A stretch of DNA of 64,000 nt from the NCBI GenBank assembly GCA_016703605.1, contig JADJBU010000002.1, positions 248,001 through 312,000 of the forward strand. The letters run 5' to 3'. The notes under the pieces were generated by a model. That model was not told where the DNA came from. It made no database searches and saw nothing but the letters and a program-made list of their open reading frames with translations. The stretch comes from Candidatus Villigracilis adiacens. GTDB taxonomy: Bacteria; Chloroflexota; Anaerolineae; Anaerolineales; Villigracilaceae. How positions within the stretch are numbered: position 1 is the stretch's first letter; every line of letters begins with the position of its first letter. Made by a program: the position numbers and the translations under genes. Shown here piece by piece: positions 26,181-34,329 of this stretch.

Positions 26181-26709
26181 GGGGGAATTGTAAAGGCTTG
26201 CCCTGACTGGTGCAACCGTGTCGAAGGGATGAGGAAAGAAAGAGGAAAGAAGAAAGAGCAAAATGGGAACGGAAGGCGCGGAAAAGGACGGATATTTACA
26301 GGGTTTTCCAAGCGTAGCGCAAAACCGTCGGCGACCTACGATTCAATTCTTCGGCGAGATTCTTAACGCAAAGGCGCAAGGACGCAAAGGTGTAAACTCC
26401 TGGCGACTTAGCGTCTTTGCGTTAAATCTTCGACGGGTTTGCGTCATATACGGGTTTTCGGATTTTTCGCCAAATCCGGGCACAAGAATCACGATGACTT
26501 TCGGATGCATGAAAGAAGCGCGGTTGCCATTATTTTTTTATCGGTGTAAGATGACCCGCATATACTTTCCACGGGTAACTGCTCAGCCTGTCATTTCGAA
26601 GAGCGCCAGCGAGGAGAAATCTTGCGTACCATGAGAAGGGGGCGCCCGCGCCCAATGACAAGGCGAGGCAGTGAATTGGCTCAGTAGTTACTTTCAAGGA
26701 GAAATTAAG
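26181..26709. repeat. 529-bp intergenic region with dispersed palindromes, no gene
   Basis: The region holds an inverted repeat TTAACGCAAAG (26363-26373) / CTTTGCGTTAA (about 26415-26425) with further GACGCAAAG copies. It also has a half copy of the TGTCATTTCGA repeat (26589-26625), followed by a GC-rich stretch. I see no convincing reading frame. The ribosome-binding site AAGGAG for the next gene is at about 26697. Confidence 0.6.
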
Positions 26710-27780
26710 ATGTCGCTGCAAATCATCTGGGCAATCGGTGAGCTGGTCCTTATCCTGGTTTTCTTTTTGGTCGTCTTTTTTCAGGTCAAACGCAGCCTGA
26801 AAACAAAGACGGCGGTTGTCGAAGGACCCAAAACAACGGGCGCAAGGATCGTCCACGTTCTTCTGCGGCTCCTGCGGGTGTTGGGGTTTGGAATTGGCGT
26901 CTTTTTACTGCTGGCGTTCTTCGTCGGCGTCGAGCGTTCGATCCATTCCGTGATTATAGAAACGGCTCCAACCCCCAGCGAAGTGAGCATTCCACCCGAC
27001 CTCGGCTTCGATGTGGAAGAGGTCACGTTCACAAGCAAAGACGGCATCACGCTGGCGGGCTGGTTCACGCCCTCGCAGAACGGCGGGACGGTCATCCTCC
27101 TGCACGGCTATGGCGGGAATCGCGCCGGAATGATCTGGCACGCGCGTCAGTTGACCGCAGCCGGGTTCGGCGTGTTGATGTACGACGAACGCGCCAGCGG
27201 CGAAAGCGGCGGCGCGTACCGTTCGTATGGCTGGGAGGATACCCGCGATGTGATCGCGGCGGTTCAATTCATCCAAACGCGAAACCCAAATGAACACATC
27301 GGCGCGGCGGGCTGTTCCACCGGCGCGGATATCGCCGTGTACGGCGCGGCGCTCCACCCCGAAATCGAAGCCGCCTGGGGCGACGGCAACTCCCCCGTCC
27401 GCGCGCAGGATGCGCCGATGTTCAAAAGCCCGATCCTGACCTTGATCGTCGTGAATAATTTTTTTCTCGATTGGCTGTACACCGTCAGACTCGGCATCGA
27501 AGCCCCCGCCCCGATGACGGATGTGTTACCTGATATCGCCCCGCGCCCGGTGATGTTCGTCGGCGGCGGGACGGAGCGCCCGCTATTGGGCAGTGAAGCG
27601 GATTTGTTCACGCTTCGCTACGCCGCCCTGGCTGGTCCCAACGCCCAGGCATGGGTCATCCCGGAAGCGACTCATTGCGACGGTCCGCGCCACAGACCGG
27701 AGGAATACGCCGAACGCATGACCGCCTTCTTCGCAGAAGCATTTATGGATGTAAATAACCCCGAGAAGGCACTAAAATAA
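26710..27780 (+). CDS. Membrane-anchored alpha/beta hydrolase
   Basis: 356 residues starting MSLQIIWAIGELVLILVFFL at the ATG preceded by AAGGAGAAATTAAG. Two transmembrane segments occupy about residues 4-25 and 56-78. A soluble alpha/beta-hydrolase domain follows. It has the oxyanion motif VILLHGYGGNR, a nucleophile elbow GAAGCSTGADIAVYGAAL with Ser in CSTG, and late acidic and His residues in PEATHCDGPR. It belongs to the group of BAAT/Dienelactone-like or YfhR-type hydrolases and its substrate is unknown. It is transcribed toward the nucleoside genes and ends 4 bp before ribokinase, so it may belong to that operon. Confidence 0.8.
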   Translation: MSLQIIWAIGELVLILVFFLVVFFQVKRSLKTKTAVVEGPKTTGARIVHVLLRLLRVLGFGIGVFLLLAFFVGVERSIHSVIIETAPTPSEVSIPPDLGFDVEEVTFTSKDGITLAGWFTPSQNGGTVILLHGYGGNRAGMIWHARQLTAAGFGVLMYDERASGESGGAYRSYGWEDTRDVIAAVQFIQTRNPNEHIGAAGCSTGADIAVYGAALHPEIEAAWGDGNSPVRAQDAPMFKSPILTLIVVNNFFLDWLYTVRLGIEAPAPMTDVLPDIAPRPVMFVGGGTERPLLGSEADLFTLRYAALAGPNAQAWVIPEATHCDGPRHRPEEYAERMTAFFAEAFMDVNNPEKALK

Positions 27781-27784
27781 CCGC

Positions 27785-28765
27785 ATGATAGATATACCAA
27801 AGCACGATGTCGTTGTGATCGGTTCGCTGAATGCAGACCTCGCTGTCAAGTCGCTGCGATTCCCACAGCCAGGCGAGACCATCAGCGGCGGCGACCTTCA
27901 GATCATCCCCGGCGGCAAGGGCGCGAATCAGGCTGTGGCGGCGGCAAGACAGGGGGTGAAAACCGCAATGGTCGGGCGGGTCGGAAGCGATGGTTTCGGT
28001 CCATTCCTCGTTGAGAATCTCAACGCCAATCAAGTGGACACAACGCATGTGCTTGTGGACGAATCTGCGACCGGAACCGCCATCATCGTAGTGGACGCGA
28101 AGGGGCAGAACAGCATCGTCCTCTCGCCGGGCGCGAACGGAAAAGTTTCATCAAACGATGTCGACTCCGCGCCGGATGCGAAGGTTCTGCTGTTGCAATT
28201 CGAGATACCGATGGAGGTTGTCCTTCATGCGGCAAAACGCTACAAGGGAAAAGGGACGACGGTCATCCTCAACCCCGCGCCCGCCCGCGAAATTCCCGCT
28301 GAACTGCTTGCCAATGTGGATATCTTGATTCTCAACGAAAGCGAACTTTCCTTATTGACCGGCATGACCGTCAGCGATGCCGCAACGGCAGAGAAAGCCG
28401 CGAAGGAAGTTTTGCAACAAGGCATGAAGACGGTGATTGTGACGTTGGGAAGTAAAGGCGCGTTGCTGGCGGCGAATACGCAGGTATCAGGTACACAGGT
28501 GGACACGTATAAAGTTGGCGTGGTGGATACCACCGCCGCGGGAGACGCCTTCATCGGCGGTTTTGCGTCAAAAATCATTGAGCGTAACCGGCGCGCAAAG
28601 CGTCCAACGCCAACGGACGCGCAAGAGAGCGCGTCTTATGCAAGAGACCTCGAAGACTCCGTCCGTTATGGCTGCGCCTGCGGAGCATTGGCAACAACAA
28701 AATTCGGCGCACAGCCGTCGTTACCGACAAAAGATGAAGTCAACGCATTCATCCTTCATCCCTAA
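27785..28765 (+). CDS. rbsK: Ribokinase-like PfkB-family sugar kinase
   Basis: 326 residues of PfkB fold. The N-terminal VVIGSLNADLAVKSLRFPQPGE and GGKGANQAVAAARQG are the ribokinase signature. DTTAAGDAFIGGF near the C-terminus holds the catalytic Asp and matches E. coli ribokinase rather than the more common GAGD. It phosphorylates ribose at O5. A nucleoside hydrolase and an ECF transporter follow, so it would trap the ribose freed from imported nucleosides. A later stretch (RNRRAKRPTPTDAQESA) is an unusual polar insert before the final helix. Confidence 0.9.
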   Translation: MIDIPKHDVVVIGSLNADLAVKSLRFPQPGETISGGDLQIIPGGKGANQAVAAARQGVKTAMVGRVGSDGFGPFLVENLNANQVDTTHVLVDESATGTAIIVVDAKGQNSIVLSPGANGKVSSNDVDSAPDAKVLLLQFEIPMEVVLHAAKRYKGKGTTVILNPAPAREIPAELLANVDILILNESELSLLTGMTVSDAATAEKAAKEVLQQGMKTVIVTLGSKGALLAANTQVSGTQVDTYKVGVVDTTAAGDAFIGGFASKIIERNRRAKRPTPTDAQESASYARDLEDSVRYGCACGALATTKFGAQPSLPTKDEVNAFILHP

Positions 28766-28788
28766 CCATTCATCCTTCATCCTTTCCC

Positions 28789-29733
28789 ATGACCCACATC
28801 ATTCTCGACACAGACCCCGGCATCGACGATGCGCTTGCCATATTACTGGCGGCGGCTTCGCCTGAAATCGTTTTGGACGGCGTAATCGCCGTGCATGGCA
28901 ACGTCTCGACCGAACAGACGACGAAGAACGCGCGCTCCGTTCTGGAGCTGGCAGGCTTGGGCCATGTGCCGGTCTTTCGCGGCTGCGACCTGCCGCTGGT
29001 GAAAGAGTCGCTGCTCTCGCCTGAAACGCATGGGAATCAAGGTCTCGGGTATGCTCAACTTCCAGAACCGGCAACCCAGCCCAAGGCGGGGCACGGAAGC
29101 GATTTCCTCATCGAGCAGATCATGTCTCGCCCGGGAGAAGTCACCCTGGTGGCAATCGGTCCGCTGACGAATATCGCCCTGGCAATTCGCAAAGAGCCGC
29201 GCGTGGTTCAGAACGTGAAAGAGGTGTTCATCATGGGCGGGGCGATCCAGCACCCGGGCAACACCACGGCGCAGGCGGAGTTCAACACCTTTGTGGACCC
29301 GCACGCGGCGCACATCGTTTTCCATTCGGGGATGCCGATGGTCCTCACGCCGCTGGATGTGACGTATCAATGCATCTTCACGAAGGACGACCTGAACCGG
29401 CTGCTGAAGATCGATTCGCCCATTACAAAATTTATCGCGGACTCGACGCGCTTTTACATGGAGTTCCACGACGAATACCAGAGCATCGAGGGCTGCGTCA
29501 TCAACGACCCGTTGACCCTGGCGCTGACCTACATGCCCGAAATTTGCGACTATCAGCGCCTGGCGGTGGATGTGGATATTTCGACGGGCGTGGGGCTGGG
29601 CAATACCTTCGCCGATTTTTATAATTACGAAAAGAAAAAACCGAATATGAAGGTGGCAATGGGAGTCCGTCCGCGCCTGTTCATGGAGTTGTTTCTGGAG
29701 CGCATGGAAACGCTGGCGCGTCAATTTTCGTGA
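28789..29733 (+). CDS. Inosine/uridine-preferring nucleoside hydrolase
   Basis: A 314-residue nucleoside hydrolase. The calcium-binding N-terminus HIILDTDPGIDDALAI is diagnostic. HGNVSTEQTTKNA, VTLVAIGPLTNIALAI, FIMGGAI, and AEFNTFVDPHAAHIVF complete the active site. It cleaves ribonucleosides to free base and ribose. It starts 23 bp after the ribokinase stop, and the genes of an ECF transporter follow, consistent with a nucleoside salvage unit. Confidence 0.95.
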   Translation: MTHIILDTDPGIDDALAILLAAASPEIVLDGVIAVHGNVSTEQTTKNARSVLELAGLGHVPVFRGCDLPLVKESLLSPETHGNQGLGYAQLPEPATQPKAGHGSDFLIEQIMSRPGEVTLVAIGPLTNIALAIRKEPRVVQNVKEVFIMGGAIQHPGNTTAQAEFNTFVDPHAAHIVFHSGMPMVLTPLDVTYQCIFTKDDLNRLLKIDSPITKFIADSTRFYMEFHDEYQSIEGCVINDPLTLALTYMPEICDYQRLAVDVDISTGVGLGNTFADFYNYEKKKPNMKVAMGVRPRLFMELFLERMETLARQFS

Positions 29734-29797
29734 CGTTCGGAATATGAAAGTGTTATGATGCGTATACTTGTTATCCATAATTCATTTGGAGGATGCC

Positions 29798-30565
29798 ATG
29801 TTTGAGAATATCAAGAAGGAATTCAGCACCCGCACCCTGGTGCTCATTCCAATTGCAATCGCCATCAACATTGCCATTGGGGAATTGGTGGTGCGCCTGA
29901 AACTGCCCGTGTACTTGGACAGCATTGGAACCGTCCTGGTCGGCGCCATTGCCGGTCCGTGGGCGGGCGCGCTGACAGGCGGGCTTGCGAACCTGATCTG
30001 GGGCTTGTTCAACCCGTTTGCCGCCCCTTTCTTTTATGTGGCGGCGGCGATCGGTCTCATGGCGGGGTTGGCGGGCAAACGCGGCGCATTCCAGAACGAA
30101 ACTCCGCGCTGGGTTTCGGTGGTTGTGGGCGCGGTGTTTGTCTTTTCATTAACCCTGTTCATCCTCGCCTTCATCAATGCGTCCACCGATGAGACGGGCT
30201 ACACCTCCTACCCGAGCATGGGACAGTTGTTCTCGCAGTACATCGTTGCCTTCATCGCTGCAATCCTAATCGGCGCGGCAATCGGATACTTCCTGCTTCA
30301 AAAGGGCGGGTACGCCGGGATGTGGGGGCTGATCACGGGCGTTATTGCCGCAATCATTTCCGCGCCAACGGCTGCCTATGTTTTCGGCGGCGTCACCGGA
30401 GCGGGCACCGACCTGCTGGTTGCGGCATTCCGCGCCAGCGGCGGCGGCATTCTCGCCTCCGTTCTTGCGCAGGGCAGCGTCTCCGACCCGTTCGATAAAA
30501 TGCTTTCCTTCATGGTGGTCTGGCTGATCGTCCGCTCGCTGCCCGCCCGTTTCACCTCGCGATAA
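29798..30565 (+). CDS. ECF transporter substrate-binding S component, probably nucleoside-specific
   Basis: A 255-residue membrane protein with about six helices. It starts at the ATG preceded by GGAGG (29788-29792) with MFENIKKEFSTRTLVLIP. The stretch SIGTVLVGAIAGPWAGALTGGL and GLFNPFAAPFFYVAAAIGLMAG are like ECF S components of the vitamin/substrate uptake class. Longer than the usual about 180-200 residues, it has an extended second half. Its substrate is not in the sequence itself, but the upstream ribokinase and nucleoside hydrolase and the downstream T and A genes point to a nucleoside or ribose. Confidence 0.75.
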   Translation: MFENIKKEFSTRTLVLIPIAIAINIAIGELVVRLKLPVYLDSIGTVLVGAIAGPWAGALTGGLANLIWGLFNPFAAPFFYVAAAIGLMAGLAGKRGAFQNETPRWVSVVVGAVFVFSLTLFILAFINASTDETGYTSYPSMGQLFSQYIVAFIAAILIGAAIGYFLLQKGGYAGMWGLITGVIAAIISAPTAAYVFGGVTGAGTDLLVAAFRASGGGILASVLAQGSVSDPFDKMLSFMVVWLIVRSLPARFTSR

Positions 30566-30574
30566 AAACGGGGC

Positions 30575-31351
30575 ATGAACGCCTTTAGTATGTATGCGGC
30601 CCGCGAAAGCGGGCTGCATAGCCTTCATCCGCTTACCAAAATTTTAATGACCCTGCTGCTGGTTGCGGCAGGGCTGGCTCTGCCCGGAAACTGGACGGGG
30701 TACTTCATCGTCGTCTTCATTATTTTCCCGCTCGCCTTCTGGGGGCGCGTATTCCTAAATCTATTATCCACAACATGGAAGGTCAGCCTGCCGTTCGCTA
30801 TTTCTGTAATCCTGATCCAGAGTTTTTTTTGGGGTGAGGGTACGCCCATTTTCGAAATCGGCGTCCTTTCCCCAAAATGGGAAGGGGCAATGTTTGCGGC
30901 AGTGAGTATGGGCAAGATCATCCTGGTCATGTCCGGCTTCCTATTATTTTCCATGACCACGCGCCCCGATACCCTGATGATCACCCTGAAGCAGGCTGGG
31001 GTTCCAAGCAGCATCGCCTACATCATTGTGACAACCCTTCAAATTGTGCCAAGTTTTCAGAGAAAAGCCCTGACCATTCTGGACGCGCAACGTTCGCGTG
31101 GGCTGGAAACAGAGGGGAATCTGTACGTCCGCGCCAGGGCATTTATCCCCATCATCCTGCCCCTGGTACTTGGCAGCCTTATGGAAGTGGAAGAACGCGC
31201 CATTGCCATCGAGTCGCGCGGCTTCAACTCCGGTAAAAAGGAAACCAGCCTCATTGAAATTCCAGATACCCCCCTGCAAAAAGTCATTCGGCGCGTCATC
31301 CTCTTTGGAATTTTTGCCTTCATTGTCTTCGGTGTGTTATGGCGTTTGTAA
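30575..31351 (+). CDS. ecfT: ECF transporter transmembrane T component (EcfT/CbiQ family)
   Basis: 258 residues with four or five transmembrane helices. Two Ala/Ser-Arg-Gly coupling motifs, LDAQRSRGLETEG and AIESRGFNSG, sit on cytoplasmic helices and dock into the two ATPases. MNAFSMYAARESGLHSLHPLTKI is the usual CbiQ-type start. It is 9 bp after the S component and its 3' end overlaps ecfA1 by 13 bp, so the module is one transcription unit. Confidence 0.92.
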   Translation: MNAFSMYAARESGLHSLHPLTKILMTLLLVAAGLALPGNWTGYFIVVFIIFPLAFWGRVFLNLLSTTWKVSLPFAISVILIQSFFWGEGTPIFEIGVLSPKWEGAMFAAVSMGKIILVMSGFLLFSMTTRPDTLMITLKQAGVPSSIAYIIVTTLQIVPSFQRKALTILDAQRSRGLETEGNLYVRARAFIPIILPLVLGSLMEVEERAIAIESRGFNSGKKETSLIEIPDTPLQKVIRRVILFGIFAFIVFGVLWRL

Positions 31352-32178
31352 TTCTTAAAGACCTCGCTTATCAATACCCGTCCTCCACCGGGTTGGTTTT
31401 AGAAAACATCAGTTTGCAAATTCAAGAGGGTGAGTTTGTCTCGATCATCGGTCCCAACGGGGCGGGCAAATCCACGCTATGTTATGCGCTGGCGGGATTC
31501 GTGCCGCATTTCTTCAAGGGCGAAATCTCCGGCGAGGTCGAAGTGGACGGCAGGAAGTCCAGCGAGTCCACGCTGGACGAGTGGGCGCTCAATGTGGGGT
31601 TGGCATTCCAGAATCCCTTTAACCAAATCAGCGGCGCGAAGTACACCGTCTTTGAAGAGATCGCTTTTGGCTTGGAGAACATCGGCGTGCCGCGTGATGA
31701 AATGAAAAAAAGAGTGGAGGATGCCATGTCTTTGACGGGAATCAGCGACCTAGCCGATCGGTCTCCCTATTCCCTCTCCGGCGGACAGCAGCAACGCGTC
31801 GCGCTGACCTCGATCCTGGTCATGCGACCCAGGCTTTTGGTGCTCGACGAACCGACCTCGCAAATGGACCCCGTCGGCACCCGCGAGGTCTTCGGCGTGG
31901 TGCGCAAAATGGCAGAAGAAGGCATGACCGTGGTTATGGTCGAACATAAAGTGGAATGGATCGCCAACTTTGCAGACCGGGTCATTGCCTTAAAAGATGG
32001 GCAAATTCTAATCGAAGGCAAACCGAACGAAGTATTGACTTCCGATTTGCTGATCGAAAATGGTTTCGGCATTTCACGTTACACATCCGCCGCAAGAGAG
32101 GCAAGGAAACGCGGCTTATGGAAGAAAGAAAAATTGCCTGTGACGCTGGATGAGGCGGTGGAAGGATTCAAATCGTAG
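31339..32178 (+). CDS. ecfA1: ECF transporter ATPase A (canonical)
   Basis: A 279-residue ABC ATPase with Walker A GPNGAGKST, Q-loop AFQNPFNQISGAKYTVFEEI, signature [17 protein letters not shown], Walker B LLVLDEPTSQMDP, and a His switch MVEHKVEW. All catalytic motifs are intact. It pairs with the second ATPase below. Its stop codon TAG lies in the left terminus of a GTAGGGGCG repeat element, so the last residues may have been changed by that insertion. Confidence 0.93.
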   Translation: MAFVILKDLAYQYPSSTGLVLENISLQIQEGEFVSIIGPNGAGKSTLCYALAGFVPHFFKGEISGEVEVDGRKSSESTLDEWALNVGLAFQNPFNQISGAKYTVFEEIAFGLENIGVPRDEMKKRVEDAMSLTGISDLADRSPYSLSGGQQQRVALTSILVMRPRLLVLDEPTSQMDPVGTREVFGVVRKMAEEGMTVVMVEHKVEWIANFADRVIALKDGQILIEGKPNEVLTSDLLIENGFGISRYTSAAREARKRGLWKKEKLPVTLDEAVEGFKS

Positions 32179-32242
32179 GGGCGAGGTCTCCTCGCCCTGG
32201 TTTTGGACGATGCATAATTGGGCGGGGGAACCCCGCCCCTAC
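32175..32242. repeat. GTAGGGGCG-bounded repeat between the two ECF ATPase genes
   Basis: GTAGGGGCG (32175-32183) and CGCCCCTAC (32234-32242) are inverted. The first supplies the stop codon of the upstream gene and the second lies 9 bp before the ATG of the next one. The element is 68 bp long and related to the 139-bp one at 23526. Confidence 0.75.
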
Positions 32243-32250
32243 AACCACAC

Positions 32251-33051
32251 ATGAAAATCATCATCAACAACCTCCATTTCACCTACCCCACCGGCTTGGA
32301 AGCCTTGAAAGGCATCAGCCTCACCATCAACCCCGGCGAGCAGGTTGCCATCGTCGGGCAAAACGGCGCCGGGAAAACAACCCTGGTGCGTCACTTCAAC
32401 GGGCTGCTCAAACCGACATCCGGCGCTATATCCATTGGCGAATGGGAAACCACAAAATATTCCACGGCAAAACTGGCTTCGCGGGTGGGGTATGTTTTCC
32501 AGAACCCCGATGAGCAATTATTTTCCAGAGACGTGCTTGCCGAAGTCTCGTTCGGCCCGCGCAATTTGGGTTATGAGAAATCGAAGGCGGATGAACTGGT
32601 CAAACGCGCGATGGCGTTGACCGAGTTGAACGACAAGGCTGAGACCAATCCCTACGACCTCTCCCCCACCTGGCGCAAAATGGTCGCGCTGGCATCCATC
32701 ATCGCCATGGATACGCCCATCATCATCTTTGATGAGCCGACGACAGGGCAGGATGCTGTCAATGTGGCGCGCATTGCCAATGTGATCGCCGAATTAAAGC
32801 GCGAAGGCAGGACCGTCGTCACCATTACGCATGATATTGATTTCTGCGCCGAAAATTTCGAGCGCATCATTGCGCTTGCAAAGGGGCAGGTATTACTTGA
32901 TGGTTTGGCGCGTGATGTATTGGGGCAGGGAGAAATTTTGGCGCAAACCTATGTGGAGCCGCCGCAGTTAACACGATTGGGCAAACGGCTGGGGTTGAAG
33001 GAAACCATCACAAAACAGGATCAATTCCTGAACGCAATAGCGCGAGATTAA
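32251..33051 (+). CDS. ecfA2: ECF transporter ATPase A' with non-canonical signature motif
   Basis: 266 residues starting MKIIINNLHFTYPTG. Walker A GQNGAGKTT, Q-loop FQNPDEQLFSRDVLAEV and Walker B IIIFDEPTTGQDA are normal, as is the His switch TITHDIDF. The signature LSGGQ, however, reads DLSPTWRKMVALAS. In the heterodimer with EcfA1 this would affect the ATP site completed by this signature, so one of the two sites is probably weak or inactive. The stop codon lies in the loop of the terminator that follows. An upstream start at 32218 is unlikely because it would read into the repeat. Confidence 0.9.
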   Translation: MKIIINNLHFTYPTGLEALKGISLTINPGEQVAIVGQNGAGKTTLVRHFNGLLKPTSGAISIGEWETTKYSTAKLASRVGYVFQNPDEQLFSRDVLAEVSFGPRNLGYEKSKADELVKRAMALTELNDKAETNPYDLSPTWRKMVALASIIAMDTPIIIFDEPTTGQDAVNVARIANVIAELKREGRTVVTITHDIDFCAENFERIIALAKGQVLLDGLARDVLGQGEILAQTYVEPPQLTRLGKRLGLKETITKQDQFLNAIARD

Positions 33052-33067
33052 CCTCGCGCTGTTTTTT
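33039..33067 (+). terminator. Intrinsic terminator of the nucleoside/ECF operon
   Basis: AGCGCGAG and CTCGCGCT form the stem, and GTTTTTTAT follows. The stem spans the end of ecfA2 and its TAA lies in the loop. Confidence 0.85.
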
Positions 33068-33100
33068 ATACATCAAAGTGAGCCGATAAATCAAGCGCAA

Positions 33101-33133
33101 AAAAACAACCCCGTCGAATGACAGGGTTGTTTT
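33101..33133. terminator. Bidirectional terminator between ecfA2 and a secreted-protein gene
   Basis: AAAACAACCC and GGGTTGTTTT form a stem, flanked by A-rich sequence on one side and T-rich on the other. It serves the leftward gene that ends at 33156. Confidence 0.85.
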
Positions 33134-33155
33134 CGCAATCAGTTTCGATCAAAAG

Positions 33156-33713
33156 TTACGGGCAAGACGGGAAGTAGTATGCCGGCCCATCGTATGGCAC
33201 GGAGTCGGGTCCACAATTATCGGAAACGTCAACGTCGAAAAACACGACCCAGACGGGACTACCGCCATATTCGTAATAATTTAAGTCTAAGAAGTTAGCC
33301 GGCTCATCCTGGCAGATTGGGCCGTAGTCCACCCAGGTACTGGTCCAAAAAGCGTCCCAAGCGCTATAACAAAATTGTCTTTGCGACTGGCCTGGCACGT
33401 TCACCCAGAAGCGCGCGCCGCCGAAGCCGACCACCACATCGTGCGCGCCGACCTTCTTCGTGGCATGGCACACCACGGTATCCGCCGCGGTCTGCGCGCA
33501 GTAGAGCGGGAAGGCATCCCCGCCATCCACCTGCACAAAGCCGCTTACGAGTTCGTCGGCAGAGAATTCGCCCGTCACCCGGAAGGTGAAAGTCGGTCCG
33601 GCGCCGTTGTTCTGCACCTGCAACAGTTCCAGGGCGGAACCGGCAAAGGCTGTCCCGGCGGTGACTGCCAGCAGGGCGGTCAATACCAGGGCGGTAACGA
33701 ATAACTTTTTCAT
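33156..33713 (-). CDS. Secreted cysteine-rich protein of unknown function
   Basis: 185 residues. A cleavable signal peptide is clear: MKKLFVTALVLTALLAVTAG, then AFA and a likely cleavage before GSALELL. The mature part (about 160 residues) has at least six cysteines, three of them in the last 55 residues, and is rich in Asp, Gly, Tyr and aromatic residues. It has a beta-sandwich-like composition (GPTFTFRVTGEF). I recognise no family. It is monocistronic, with AAGGAGAA 7-13 bp upstream of the ATG and a terminator downstream. Confidence 0.75.
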   Translation of the reverse strand: MKKLFVTALVLTALLAVTAGTAFAGSALELLQVQNNGAGPTFTFRVTGEFSADELVSGFVQVDGGDAFPLYCAQTAADTVVCHATKKVGAHDVVVGFGGARFWVNVPGQSQRQFCYSAWDAFWTSTWVDYGPICQDEPANFLDLNYYEYGGSPVWVVFFDVDVSDNCGPDSVPYDGPAYYFPSCP

Positions 33714-34329
33714 ATATGTTCTCCTTTTGTGTTTCCAACCAAAATAGGAATTTCAACAACACAATACAGTATAAGACTTTCGGGGGGTTTTTTCAATAGT
33801 CAATCGCGGGAATTGCAAGGATAATGTAAGTCTCTGTGTAAAAAAACAGGAGTACTTTTGTCTAAATTTATTCATGTTTATAGAAACCTTACGGTTCCTT
33901 TTATTTTGGGGAGAGCGGGTGTTCGGGGTAAGGTGAGTTTTTTATTCTTTTCGCCGCAGTCTATTCATGAAACAAGTTTCACCCCGAATGGAGAAAGCGT
34001 CGTCCCGAAGGTTGTCAGCCAGAATTCCCATCCTCACAGACCCTTCGGGACGTTTTTGCATAGGTTAAATCTTTTCCGGCCTGTCCGGGTTAGGAAATTT
34101 GATCCCAGCCAGAATGTGACATTGTCAAAGTAGTATAATTTTTCAAGCACAGCCCCTCTTCAGGAAGCGCGCCAGGCGCGCCGTCTTCCGAAAGGGCCAA
34201 GACATTGGACATTATCGGAATTAAGGCGACAGTCACTTTTCGCGCAAATACCCAGGTTGAAAATCATCCGAAGCGACTGTCGCCTGCCTATTACCGATAA
34301 AGTCCATTCCATGGACGGGAGAACCGGTT
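33714..34329. other. 616-bp intergenic region, no gene supported
   Basis: The left half is AT-rich and holds a possible TTG-started 91-residue frame (33858-34133). That frame has unusual composition and no homology that I can recognise, so I do not call it. The right end contains the large inverted repeat at 34207-34305. No promoter is distinct. Confidence 0.5.
34207..34305. repeat. Long imperfect inverted repeat just upstream of the lipoprotein gene
   Basis: Left arm 34207-34234 (GGAC ATTATCGG AATTA AGGCGACAGTC) and right arm 34275-34305 (GACTGTCGCCT, then CCGATAA and AGTCC) pair closely. A TTTTCG/CGAA extension lies inside. The loop is about 30 bases. It lies 25 bp before the ATG at 34330, so it would be in the leader of that mRNA. 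Confidence 0.65.

Noticed and set aside
33858..34133. 91-codon TTG-start frame in the 33.7-34.3 kb gap
   Set aside because: No homology, poor start and AT-rich context; codon use differs from the neighbours.
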